DNA of 64,000 bases, taken from positions 62,001 through 126,000 of the forward strand of contig JALRME010000022.1 of the NCBI GenBank assembly GCA_026120035.1. The letters run 5' to 3'. The notes beneath the pieces are model-generated. The model was not told the origin of the DNA. It made no database searches and was given only the letters and a program-made list of their open reading frames with translations. Position numbers and translations under genes: made by a program. This stretch comes from Coleophoma eucalyptorum. Taxonomy: Eukaryota; Ascomycota; Leotiomycetes; Helotiales; Dermateaceae. This document shows positions 36,964 through 47,917 of this stretch, piece after piece. Numbering within the stretch: position 1 is the first letter of the stretch; each line of letters begins with the position of its first letter.

Positions 36964-39928
36964 GAGAAGCCCCGGTGGGTTGGTTGTTTTGAGGTGGGGG
37001 GAGGGGGAAGTTTGGGGAAGCGTCTCTGATAGTTTACTTTTTGGTAGCCGTTGTTTGCGAAAGGGAAAAAAGCCCGCGGAGGTAGATGGATTGCTGGACT
37101 TGTTGGTGGAAGCTCAGTTGGCCGATCGTGGTTCTCTTTCTTGGGTCTAAAAATAACTCCCGGCAATGAGGGATGCAAGTGGGTGTGAGATCCGCTTACT
37201 TGGTAAGAGGGAAGACTAGAAGGGTGCGACGCATTAAGCGACGAGACGAATCTCTGGGCTGGGATGAGCTGGGTTGACGACGGGCGCTTAAGCTGGGAGG
37301 GGAGGAAAGGCTGGTAGCGAATTGGATCTGGGAGTTTTGCTTGATGTCTTGAAGCTTTTGGGAATTGGGGGCTGAGTGAATAAAGCGATTGGGACCTCGA
37401 GGCATGGTGGTAGGCTCACTTCAGTGCACTTAGTGAACCCAGCTCGAACATCTCGATCGGCACTGAGCTCCGGGTAGGGATCCCGTCTTGTAGCTTGCAC
37501 AAATACGAATGTATATATAATTCAGATCTGCCAACCAACCAGAAGTCCTTATGTCAAACGAGGCATTGGAATCATCCAACAATGATCAGCCACAAAGGGT
37601 AAATGGAACGACTAACCGCTGATTTTACGAGCTAGGCAGGACGGGAAGCCACACGAGAAGTGGCTGGTGCGGCGTTGATTCCAGTTCTTCCATCCATTGA
37701 CCCAAAGCAATCCCCTCTACGGCGTAATTAGGTGAGAAAGCATCTAACGTTGTGACGGCTTGGCTTTGTAAGAATGAAGTAAAAAAAACCATCTGATAAT
37801 AGTATTTTCAATGTACCTGATATACATCTGCATGGTCTTTTGCATGTTTAATAAGCTTGGCACTATAGGCCGGCGAAATCCATGTTGCATCTCCAAGGTC
37901 ATCTTACCTCTTTCTGCCTGGTCCTCTTTTATTTTACTTTGTTTATTTAATTTTTTTTCCTTGGAAGGGGGAGGGGTGGGTGGGGTTAAATGGTGAAGCG
38001 ACATGGTTACGAAGCTTGCTGCACTTTCTGCTTTTCGATGCTTATCAAAGGAAAGGGTTGGGGGCGAGACGTCATTTTCTTTACTCAAAGTGAGTCCACT
38101 CTACTTGCATAGGTAAGCCGGTGTTTGAATCTACCTGTCGGGGAATGGAAAGGATACCGGATAGGAGCGGAGCAAGCAAGTAGCAGCACACTGTAGTAAG
38201 CTGTGGATGCATAGGTAAGCTGCAGAACGTGATACTACATAACTTGCATTTGCATGACAATTGAATGCTCTGATGACATTATACACCTCGTTCGTCTACC
38301 GATTGAACTCCATTGTTCTCACAGTTCTACAAATTGTCGGCCAACTCTTATCTGACCATCCATGATCGAAGGCCGGAGAACATGGATAAAAGTGGTAATG
38401 TATAGCAATTAAAGTGTCACCATTATCCAGAAAATTCATGAATCCCTTCTTGGTAAATCACTGGGTCCTATTAAATTAAAAATGATGGTCCTATATGCTC
38501 TCTTGCCTAATCATGCATCCAATTATGGCAGGTCGGGGTCTAATATACTTATTCTTCTCTTCATTGTTCGTTTAAAAGGAAAGGCCCATAATTTGTAGAC
38601 GCTAACAACTTTAATGATAGTGCCCGATGTTGCGCATTATAACTCTCCAGTATTGCTCGATTGGGAAAATATAAATGGGTCGAAGAGCCCGAAACTAGGC
38701 GAACTTACTGAAATTGCTTTAGGGAAGTGTCATGTGTCCGAAGCGGTTTTTGCCATAGTTGATGAAGACAAAATGTGGACCAAGGTTTGGATGATTCTCT
38801 GCTGTTTTTTGGTAGAAATACTACGAAGAAGTTATATTCTCAAGGCGAATGACCTGTCGATTGTGGCTAAAGGAAAGAAGGTATAGCGAACACCATGGTT
38901 CTGGCTGATATAGTCCTTATCAAACACTTATCATGAAAAACGATTAGAATCTCACCTAACAACCAAGGTTCTACAACAGAGAGCTGTACACTAGCCGCAG
39001 TCACGATCAAATATTTCCTATCCAGACAAGCAGGACTACCAGGTCACTACGCAGATCTAGGAAGCACGGTAAGCAGAGTACTGGAGATATACGCTATGTC
39101 CAGGTAAACAAGAACCTGCGCGGTACTTGTTAGTATCTTAGTCACATATATTGGGCTGTGAGTTATATAATAGAGACGCAGGGGTGACTGTGGCACTTTG
39201 ATGATGGATTTCTGGGGACGCCCGCAGACAAGCGGATTATTTTAATTGTTTAGTGAGTGTTACCAGTTATTTGAGACTGGTATTCTGATGTACTTAATTA
39301 TAACTGAAGCGATGAAGGGGGTGAGCAGGACACATATAGAAGGTGCTCAAGGGAAGCTCTTCTCTCCCATATCCATGTCTCCACTTCTAATGCTCGGTAC
39401 CATCATGAGGTATGTTGGCACTTTTGGTCATCAAGTATACAGTTCCATCTACCTTGGTGCCATCAGCGAAGAGCTGGTTAGATCCTCCTCGGCCCGGCTG
39501 AGCCTCGACCCCTTAATTTTGGAGTATATCAGCGAGAACATGCTCTTCGCGCATGCCGATGACCGATGTAGGCTTGCCATCAAATAATGCGTGAAGCTTC
39601 GGTTCGAAATGTTAGACGATGTACCTTGTAAGCTGGGTATGGAGTTCGATTCTGGAACGGCCACCCGCTTGAGAAACTCGGTGCCAACGTTTCCATATCG
39701 ATGATTTCGAAGCCCTCCCGAGCAGAAATGAGTTCCACTCCCTGATAGGAATAGCAAGATAATGCCAACTGGTCAACAGATCTCTTCACAAAGTCTTGAA
39801 GGTGTGCTTGGAGGGTCAGTTTCGGTTATGTAGGATTTCATCGAGGTCCGACAACTACCATAACGTCATGAACATGGATTGTATATCATGCTAAGGACAT
39901 GCTCCCCATCGATTTTGTAGACCTGTGA

Positions 39929-42050
39929 TCAAGTGAAAGCGTCTCTAAAGCTTCGAGAGCGGCCCATTGTTGGTAATTGCCAATCCACAACGACACACTT
40001 TGAGCGTGCGAGTTGAATGGCATCCGGGCTGATTTTAGAGCACCCGCAGACATTCAAAACCTTCACACCCCTCTCAACCAGTTGTCTTATTGTAACGCCT
40101 GTAATCTTAGACCAAGACAGGTCTATTTTCGTCACATTGGGGTACTGTCGGATGATCTTCAGTGCTGAAGTCTCATCAAGATCTAAGTTTCCCAAGCCAA
40201 GTTCTTCCAGGCTTCCTGATGGAGGGTAGTGCTCCGTGATATCTGATCCCGGTGATCTCTCCACGGCGATTGTTCCCATGCGCAAAACCTTAAGATTGCC
40301 AGCATCAATGGCAGGGGTAATGACAGATGCGACTGCTGCATGTGTCATTTCAGTTTCTTCACAGTCAAATGTTTTAAGCATGGAAAGCTTCTGACGAGAT
40401 TCTGCCTCTGAGTCCAACACTGGTTTGACCATACGCTTATTTTTGCTGATAATGACGGATTCGATTTCTACCGGAAACAGAGGGAGGAAGGTAAGACCCA
40501 TATCTCGAAGGTCCAGTGTCTTGAGGTGCTGCCACGATGTCATGTCTATGAGCCCCTGATTTGAAGCTTCCCAGCCAATAAGGGCCACCGATTCAACATT
40601 TGGGAAAGTGATAACAATCTCATCCTGGATATCCGAGTTAGTGATATATAAAGAGAGTGTTAAGATCCAATAAGAATGTCAATATCGCAGTGTTGAGAAA
40701 GAAAAAAGTCAGAAGACAAATCAGAAAACTGACTTACCAGGCGCATTGGAGGTTTTCGGCTGAACTCGACGTGAGCCTGAAGATGTAAAGTCTTGATCAG
40801 TTCAAATCTTGGACTTGGCCAGACAATCGGTAAAGAGTATTGTCCAATTTGGATATCCGTGAAGGTAACTTCTTTTAAAGTGGCGCGATTTAATTCTAGG
40901 AATGTAAGGGCCGAACCGAGTGGGATCTGGCAGTTCTTTATTAGTTTGATGCTTTGTAAATTCTTCGTATAAGGCGCAGCTTTAACGAGCGAGTCCCCGA
41001 TTATCCCGTGCCCTTCGACATTCAGCTCGCGGAGTTGCTTGCACGTCTTTGTCAAAAATATCAACTTTTTCTGGTCGAAACCGCCTTTGTTCTCTAGCCT
41101 AGGCGAGATCCTTGCTCTGTCGAGTGTATAGGCAGACCGCCTGAAATATGCTCTGAGAGACTCCTGGCTTATCAGTCGTTTAGCAGTGGTAGTGTCCAGA
41201 CAAGTCCAGAGCTTGTTTGAAGTCTCTAACACGCGCTTCCATGATTTGGAAAGGCAGAGACATTTGCTGTGAATATTTAGTGTGCTGCACTTTGGTCGGA
41301 AGACGAGCAGGCTTACACTAAATCACTTATTTCCAACTCCTGGAGAATTATTCCCAGTAGTTCAACTGGAAGCTTGGCTAGAGGGTCAAGTAGCTTTCGC
41401 GGCGCTTGCCTGGACTGCAGCCTGCTGAACAATTCCTGCAGTTTCTGTTGCAATTAGCAAGCTGTATCCCACGCTATTTGCAGTGTTTGAGTTACCACGC
41501 GGTCATCATCACTCCCTATTTTGACCTTTTCTAGTCCACGCTCATACATCTTCAAGGCCAGGTCTTGATTTTTCATCAGTTGTAGTACTTTTCCACATCG
41601 TAAATAACCCTGACACAAACCACATAAGCGTCTAGATTTCAATGACTGTCGAATACAATACATACTTTAGCTTTGTTTGGCATCAGCTCAATCATCTGTC
41701 GAGCATCTCGAACAGCATTGCGTAATTGGTCTAATTTTTCATATGTTGCAGCTCGATGGTCCAATGCAGTCATGAGCATATGGCCGCTGCTGAGTTTTAT
41801 AGCCTGTTGGACGATTGTTAGCCATTGGTGTCCACTGATAGGAAGAATGATAGCTTCGAAGTCAGGACCCTGGACCAACATTGTGACATTGACGATGCAA
41901 TCGGCCGCAGTGGATCCAGTGGTACAAGTTGTTACCAACCTCAGTAAAAGCCTCCATTGCACCAGATAAATCCTTCGATGCATATCTCAGACGGCCTCGC
42001 TCAAGAGGGCCCATACCCTCCTCCAGGGGGTGCATTGCCTTCTCCTTCAT
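39929..42050 (-). CDS. TPR / F-box / LRR protein, Dia2/Pof3 type
   Basis: Substrate receptor of an SCF ubiquitin ligase; yeast Dia2 and fission yeast Pof3 share this architecture and act at replication forks in genome stability. Minus-strand exons: 41940-42050, 41666-41803, 41496-41609, 41317-41444, 40738-41266 and 39929-40624 (571 residues). Three TPR-like units occupy residues 14-121 (ERGRLRYASKDLSGAMEAF, ALDHRAATYEKLDQLRNAVRDA, GYLRCGKVLQLMKNQDLALKMY). The F-box follows at about 143-185 (LAKLPVELLGIILQELEISD, then CLCLSKSWKRVL). The remainder is leucine-rich repeats, such as ELGLGNLDLDETSALKI and LNVCGCSKISPDAIQLA. All six exons keep frame. The acceptor of intron 1 was placed at CAACAG after a GGCTAAC branch site because it gives a regular TPR; a nearer acceptor would add 22 residues. 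Confidence 0.88.
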
Positions 42051-42414
42051 TATCAAAGCCAGCAATGACACGACAAACTTGAGGGTTGAAGTCGCGAAGC
42101 GCGCAATATAGCAGACGCGACATACGCGACACAAGCGGCAGGGGTAAACGGGTAAAGGTCAGCCTTGCGTTACGCGAGTAAAATCTCCGGATTCAGCGCG
42201 GGCCATCGTGCGGAAACCCTCTGAAAGCTGTCCTTAACTTGAATCGTGAAGAAAAGGTCGTCCACGTCAACCAAACGCCTTCAGTCTTTAAGCACAAGTC
42301 AATTATTTGCGCATACTCTCTTTAATTGCGCGAGGCTGGCATGAAGTGAAAGGAAATTTGTCGCCATTTGCGAAGCTCTCTACCTTACATTACCGTTACT
42401 ACCTTACCGAGAAG
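42051..42414. promoter_or_regulatory. Bidirectional promoter, F-box gene / ERV41
   Basis: 364 bp between two divergent starts, which must hold both promoters and leaders. No clear TATA element was identified. Confidence 0.6.
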
Positions 42415-43711
42415 ATGAACGGATTTGCAGCACATGGCCTCGATGAGGATGCCTTTGGAGAGAAGCCCGGGAACATGGTGCAAGCTTTCGATTATTTTCG
42501 TAAGTTTGTGCATTTCTACATCATCACTCTGGTTATACGATTGCCATTGGCACTGTATCAGAAATTCATGAAGCTTTCAAGATCACTAGCTAACTGCTGT
42601 GTCTCCATCCACAGCTAAGGCAAAACCACAATATATAACCCAAACTTCTGGCGGTGGAAAATGGACGGTTGCCATGATAACTGTGTCTATTTTGCTCGTA
42701 TTCTCGGAATTCAGAGCATGGTGGCAGGGTCATGAAGAGCACACTTTCGCTGTGGAGAAGGGAGTAGGACATTCCATGCAGCTCAACATGGATATGGTAG
42801 TGGCAATGCAGTGTTCTGATCTTCACATAAACGTTCAAGATGCTGCAGGAGATCGGATCCTGGCTGCTGATATCTTGAAGCGTGATCCTACCAACTGGAG
42901 CCAATGGGTGGACAATCGTGGAGTACACAGATTAGGTCATGATGCGCAAGGCCGTATCGTTACTGGTGAAGGATGGCATAATCTGGAACACGACGATGGT
43001 TTTGGAGAGGAGCATGTCCATGATATTCTGGCTGCTGCTGGGAATGGTAAGAAGGCCAAGTTTGGAAAGACCCCCCGCATCAGAGGAGCTGGCCGTGGGG
43101 ACAGTTGCCGTATCTATGGTTCTTTCTTTGTGAACAAGGTCCAAGGTGACTTCCACATCACTGCCCGAGGGCATGGATACCAAGAGATGGGCAAGCATCT
43201 GGATCACAATGGTGAGTTCCTCTATTAAACTCTGGATGGAGGCCAAACTAACAAATTGGAAGTCTTCAACTTCTCGCATATCGTCAACGAGCTTTCATTC
43301 GGTCTCTTTTACCCCTCCCTTCTCAATCCCCTTGATAAGACAATCGCTACTACGCCAAACCACTTCCACAAATTTCAATACTTCCTCTCCGTAGTGCCCA
43401 CCATCTACACGGCCGGCCGCGACATTTTCACCAACCAATACGCCGTGACGGAGCAATCCCATATAGTTGGTGACCGATCCGTGCCAGGGATCTTTTTTAA
43501 GTACGATATTGAGCCCATGCTGCTCACCATCGAAGAACGCAGAGATGGGTTCCTGAGATTTGTTGTCAAAGTTGTGAATGTTTTTAGTGGGGTCTTGGTT
43601 GCTGGTCATTGGGGCTTCACTCTTACGGAGTGGGCTATGTCGGTCTGGGGCCGACGGAAGAAGTCGTACAGTGATGGTGTTTTGACTGGCAAGTCTAGCC
43701 TAGATGATTGA
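42415..43711 (+). CDS. ERV41: ER-Golgi vesicle protein Erv41 (ERGIC2 family)
   Basis: Membrane protein of COPII vesicles that cycles between ER and Golgi, partner of Erv46 in retrieval of ER-resident proteins. Exons 42415-42499, 42615-43211 and 43263-43711 give 376 residues. There is one transmembrane segment near the N-terminus (WTVAMITVSILLVFSEFRAWW) and one near the C-terminus (FRFVVKVVNVFSGVLVAGHW region), with a large lumenal domain between. Conserved blocks include MQLNMDMVVAMQCSDLHINVQD, CRIYGSFFVNKVQGDFHIT, FNFSHIVNELSFG and GIFFKYDIEPMLLTI. The lumenal domain carries a His/Gly-rich insertion (about residues 115-155). Start and splice sites are clear. Confidence 0.95.
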
Positions 43712-44148
43712 GCACGTCCTGTATTTCTGTATTATAACAATTTTATATACGGGTTACTTTGGGAACTAACCTACCTTTTTTCACATGCAAGTTGATCGCT
43801 TCTATACAGAAGATCTCAAGAATTTTACTCGAATTTAAGAATCCTCTTGCTAATCAGAGGTAAATAGCAAAGAACACGACAAAGCAAGGAGTTGTGGACG
43901 ACCTTGAAAGCATTTGGCTGTGACCCCCAAGCACCAAACTGTTATCCTTTTCAACTGTAGAGTTTCTTCCATTCCTAAGAATAGTCGCGGTAGAACAACC
44001 TTAACGTCTCAATAAGAGAAAAAAAATAAAGAATCCAATTCCTAATTACAATTGAACCTACGAGAAGGTTACAGTCATTACTATGTATTAACACGGAACG
44101 CCAAACAAGAGGGTCACCCTCAGCTTATCAAGTTCTGGACGCTAAAGC
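43712..44148. other. Convergent intergenic, ERV41 / syntaxin
   Basis: About 440 bp holding two facing 3' ends. Nothing else was seen. Confidence 0.55.
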
Positions 44149-45249
44149 TTAAGCAGTTGTTTTGTTCGCAGCGGCCTTCGTCAATCCAATACCCAATCCA
44201 ACACCAAGTGCAATCGCCAGGATGATGAGGACCACGACTAATAGACAGTACCACTTCAACTTGTTGCGGCGTCTTGCGTGCTCGTTAGCCTTGGTAATCT
44301 CAGTGTTTCCCTTGTCGACGTCTTCGGCCGTCTTCATGGCGTTCTGCTCTGTGTGCTCTACGACTGGATCTTGTGCCTCTACAATTTGAGCCATATCGGC
44401 AAATATAGCTGCCAGTTCGGTAAGAGTGGCCTCGATCTTCTGAAGCTCATTGTGACGAGCACGAACGGCGCCGAGAACTGAAGAGGCTTGGCCAGACCGG
44501 TTGCCCTTGAGCTGTGAGGGGTTAGTGTAATTCGAGTTTCTAATTTCTCAGTCTACTTACAGCTGTTTGGAATACTCCCTCGGAACCCCAATCCAGCTCG
44601 GAGGCTTCCTGGACTTCTTGCTCTGTTGCCTCTGGGTTTACGATTCGGTATTGTCGAGCAATCTGATCCCGGTAACGTTGTCTGTACTGAACCTCTTCCT
44701 GCTGGTAACTATGCAATTCCTTCTCGAAGTCGCTCTTCAGTTGCTTTGCCTGTCTGGACTTGAGAGACTTGGTACCGTCTTGCGTCTTGGCCGCATCCAA
44801 TTCGAGAAACTTGATCTGATCTCTAATCTGGGTATTCTTCAATTGCGTCTTAGTAACCAAATCCTCCAGCTGAGCCGAGGAATTGGCATCCGGAGAGGAT
44901 AGGGCGCGCTGATGAAATGATGCGATTTGCTGGATGTTGGAGGTCAGGGTTCGGATCTCAGATTTCGCAAAGTCGACGCGCTCAAGGAAGTTCTGCTGGG
45001 TCAGGACGTTCGAGGATGGAGCCGGAATCGCGGAAGCATCGTTCGTGGAGTATTGCGACACTTGCGAGGGCTGCTGTTGAAGGCTAGGCTGTTGTAAAGA
45101 TGTCTGCGATTCAAGTCAGTCTCCTATCCGGGCGCATCCCATCATTCAAGGCAGATGGCTGAGCTTACGCCATTTCCATAACCTGATTCAGCGTCGGGAC
45201 CATTATTGTATGGATTGCCTCCATACTGTTGATACTGAGTGTACGACAT
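44149..45249 (-). CDS. SSO1: Plasma-membrane syntaxin (Qa-SNARE, Sso1/2 type)
   Basis: Target-membrane SNARE for fusion of secretory vesicles at the plasma membrane. Minus-strand exons 45169-45249, 44561-45103 and 44149-44511 give 328 residues. A Gln/Tyr-rich N-terminus is followed by the three-helix Habc region (FLERVDFAKSEIRTLTSNIQ onward), the linker with QYRIVNPEATEQEVQEA, and the SNARE helix (LGAVRARHNELQKIEATLTE, then IFADMAQIVEAQDPVV). The Gln in VEAQDP sits where the zero-layer glutamine of syntaxins lies. A basic patch (ARRRNKLKW) precedes a C-terminal membrane anchor (YCLLVVVLIILAIALGVGLG). Choosing between Sso1/2 and other Qa-SNAREs rests on overall similarity. Confidence 0.92.
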
Positions 45250-46525
45250 ATTGGTCGAACAATTGATACTGAATCAATACAGTCGATGGGTGGAGGTTGA
45301 TTGTTTTTTGTTTGAGATGTTAAATGAGATCGCTGAAAATGAGGTCACGATCCCTGAAGACCCGCGAAAAAGGAATGAGCTGGATGCGCTGGATGGATGT
45401 AGGTAATCCTTGGCAATCACTCTACCTCGAAACGACACGCAGAAAAATTGACACAAGAAAGTCCTATCATTAGGCTTTTCAATGCAATTCGAAACAAATC
45501 AAAGTGCTTTCAGGATTCAAGAAGGGAGGAGAACAAAGGCAGAGGATGGCTGGGGATGGTGAAGGAGCTGTGTCGGAATAAGTATTCCAGCTGACATGCG
45601 GGTATTTGCTGCTACCTGTAGGCTACAGGCAATGCTGCACCTAAGCCGACTTTCGTGCTTGTACAGTCAGCAAATGTCAGTCTAAAGAAATGAGAGGCGC
45701 GGTGCTGTATCGCATTGAGGCTGAGGGGAGGGGGTTTTAGTGTTCGTAAAAAGTGCTGCGCTAAGCCACCGAGCGGCGGCCAGAATTCACACCGACCGAG
45801 AGCTTGTTCGTCGTGTAAAACTTGCTTGAATGACGTTGATTTGCCTTCAGACGATTGTTTCATTTTGTGCCTGAAGATCAGATGGGAAAATGCAAGGTGT
45901 GACACTCTATCGTCACGTGATATATTATACTGGCGTTTGCCTTAACCCGTTTTGAACTCAGCGAAATTGGCTGACAGCCAGCATTTGTTAGGACTTTTTC
46001 TATGGTTGTCTTGCTTGAACCGTCCATTCCCGCGGGCAATGTTCATAGAGATTCAGTTGTTCATCTCTTAGGAATTATGTACTGCTCGTTTCACCTGAAG
46101 ACCGGCAACACAACCATGAAGAAAGATTCACAAAGAGGGACGTCTTTCAGAATTCAAGTTAGGCCTCTGCAAGACCTACCTCGGTAGAATCATTGCTGGT
46201 GGAAGAGCTCAGAATGAGGTTACTGTTATATTACAAGTAGAGCTTGCTGCAATGGTCTGACGACAGCAAGCATAACGTATCCTGCTCAAACGCTTGAGAT
46301 GTATCCTTCCACAATAACCTCGTTGCCAGTCCTCTCTGCTGTACTAGCTGAAGTCTCTCGAAATCTTGCCACAGTTTGGTTGATGCCCTGGCTTCTCAAT
46401 ATCCTCGAAGGCTGGCTCCAAATACTTGCGGAGATTCGGTGACGTGTGATATTTCCTTTTTGGTGCCTTTTGGTATTCAACCCTTATCCCCAACGCCGCG
46501 CTAAGCATAAAAATAACAAAGTGCT
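45250..46525. other. Intergenic, syntaxin promoter side
   Basis: About 1.3 kb between the syntaxin start and the IMP4 stop, both on the minus strand. It holds the syntaxin promoter and the IMP4 3' end. Minus-strand frames at 46286-46577 just past the IMP4 stop look like 3' UTR. Confidence 0.5.
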
Positions 46526-47478
46526 TCAAAGGTAGTCTTTCTTCTTGCTCGTCCTTGTGTATTGATTCATACGCCACTCGACATCGCCATCTTTGTTATC
46601 CAGCGTTCCTCCTCTTATCTCGAAACATCTCATAGTCATTCGAGGTCCGACCTCAGCCAATTCTACACTTTGATAACCTGTCTTCACGAAAACGTGATGT
46701 CGAACTTCGATACTGTCCTCAATGTTCTTGAATGTCACAACTCTGCTTCCGATCTTGGTTTTATTGGTGATCGCCTCTCTTGGTGGGAAAAGATGCTTAA
46801 GAACCTTGACTATTCGGAGACCAAGGCGTGAAGTGAAGCCCTCAAAGATGAGATGAGGGTATGACTCGCTGACGGTACCACGGGAGCTATTTGGGATATC
46901 ATGTCGCAGAACGACATTATGTAGCGAGAAAGATACTGTTGGACCATGAGGGAAGTGAGAGACGGTCAACGCAGTTGGAGTTCCTCGATGTTCGTGGAGG
47001 AGGACAATATCTGAAAGTCCTGACGCCTGTGCCGATGAAACAAGGTTGGGTAGCACAAGATTTCCTCGATTAAGTCGTATGGATGTGGGCAATAATAATC
47101 TGATCTCTTTGGCGAAGGACCCAAGCCTCGACGACGGATCTCTGGAGGTTGTGACTAGTACTCGAGGATCAACAATTCCCGACAATTGCGCATACTCGTC
47201 GTCCAAATCCAATTCTTCGTTCGCAGTGAGATCTTTCTTCGATTCGTCATATTTGTAGTCTTCTCGCAACGTCTTGTCGTTGGCGATGCTAGGATCTAAG
47301 GGCTTGCCAGTTGCAAGAGAGGCTCGGAGCTTTGCTCTCTTCTCGGAGATTTCTGCATCTCGCAGTGTTAATGCTCGACGGTAGAGATAATCGCGCCTTT
47401 GACGTGCTTGTTTACGCTGGAGAGGTAAGAGTTAGATGCGATGCATATGTCTGAAAGTTTGGTTCTACTTACAATCAT
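46526..47478 (-). CDS. IMP4: U3 snoRNP protein Imp4
   Basis: Brix-domain protein of the U3 snoRNP/SSU processome, needed for early cleavage of pre-rRNA to 18S. Exons 47473-47478 and 46526-47416 (minus) give 298 residues. The first coding exon is only six bases (ATG ATT) before a GTAAGT donor; joining it gives the conserved start MIRKQARQRRDYLYRRAL. The Brix domain runs from about residue 83 (LVTTSRDPSSRLGSFAKEI) through IVLLHEHRGTPTALTVSHFP and YPHLIFEGFTSRLGLRIV to VELAEVGPRMTMRCFEIRGG. Length and motifs are normal. It is divergent from UPF1 with 439 bp between the starts. Confidence 0.96.
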
Positions 47479-47917
47479 GGTTGTGTTTGCAGTTTGCAAA
47501 AAATTTGTAGACGGAGGGGAAGGCTGAAGGCTGAGTTTAGATTCTCTATAAATTTCTTTAGCGTGGTTCTTCGGAGACTACAGGGTTATCGCTTCTTGAG
47601 TCCAAATCACTTTCACACCACCAAGAACACAACACACGGCGGAATATCTGAAGTTGATCTTCACCAAATACTGCGCGCGCCAGGCAGATTTCTAGTACAT
47701 ACACCATGAGTTGAGGATCTTGCGCGCTTTCAGAAACAGTCAACCCCTTCGCGCCACAAGGCTCCCTCAAATTTGAAAGTGAGCCAGCATTCACCCACCA
47801 CCCCGCCTCCGAAAGTTGCCTCCGTGCAAGAAGGAGGTACACTGTTTCGTTCACGCAAGTGTAGGAGAGTTGGGCTGACTGAAGAAACTGTGGCAGATTG
47901 CAAAACCACGGTTCATC
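47479..47917. promoter_or_regulatory. Bidirectional promoter, IMP4 / UPF1
   Basis: 439 bp between the divergent starts of IMP4 and UPF1. Both leaders and promoters must lie here. Confidence 0.6.

Larger units (their letters stand above)
34802..39928. other. Gene-poor region with repeats and weak gene candidates
   Basis: About 5.1 kb. It contains simple repeats (listed), a T-rich stretch at about 36530-36620, and an AT-richer right half from about 37500. Weak candidates are a minus-strand frame at 37196-37405, plus-strand frames near 38614-38886 and 38965-39101, and a broken minus-strand protein-like stretch at about 39390-39790. None reaches the standard of a called gene; they are discussed as findings. 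Confidence 0.5.
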
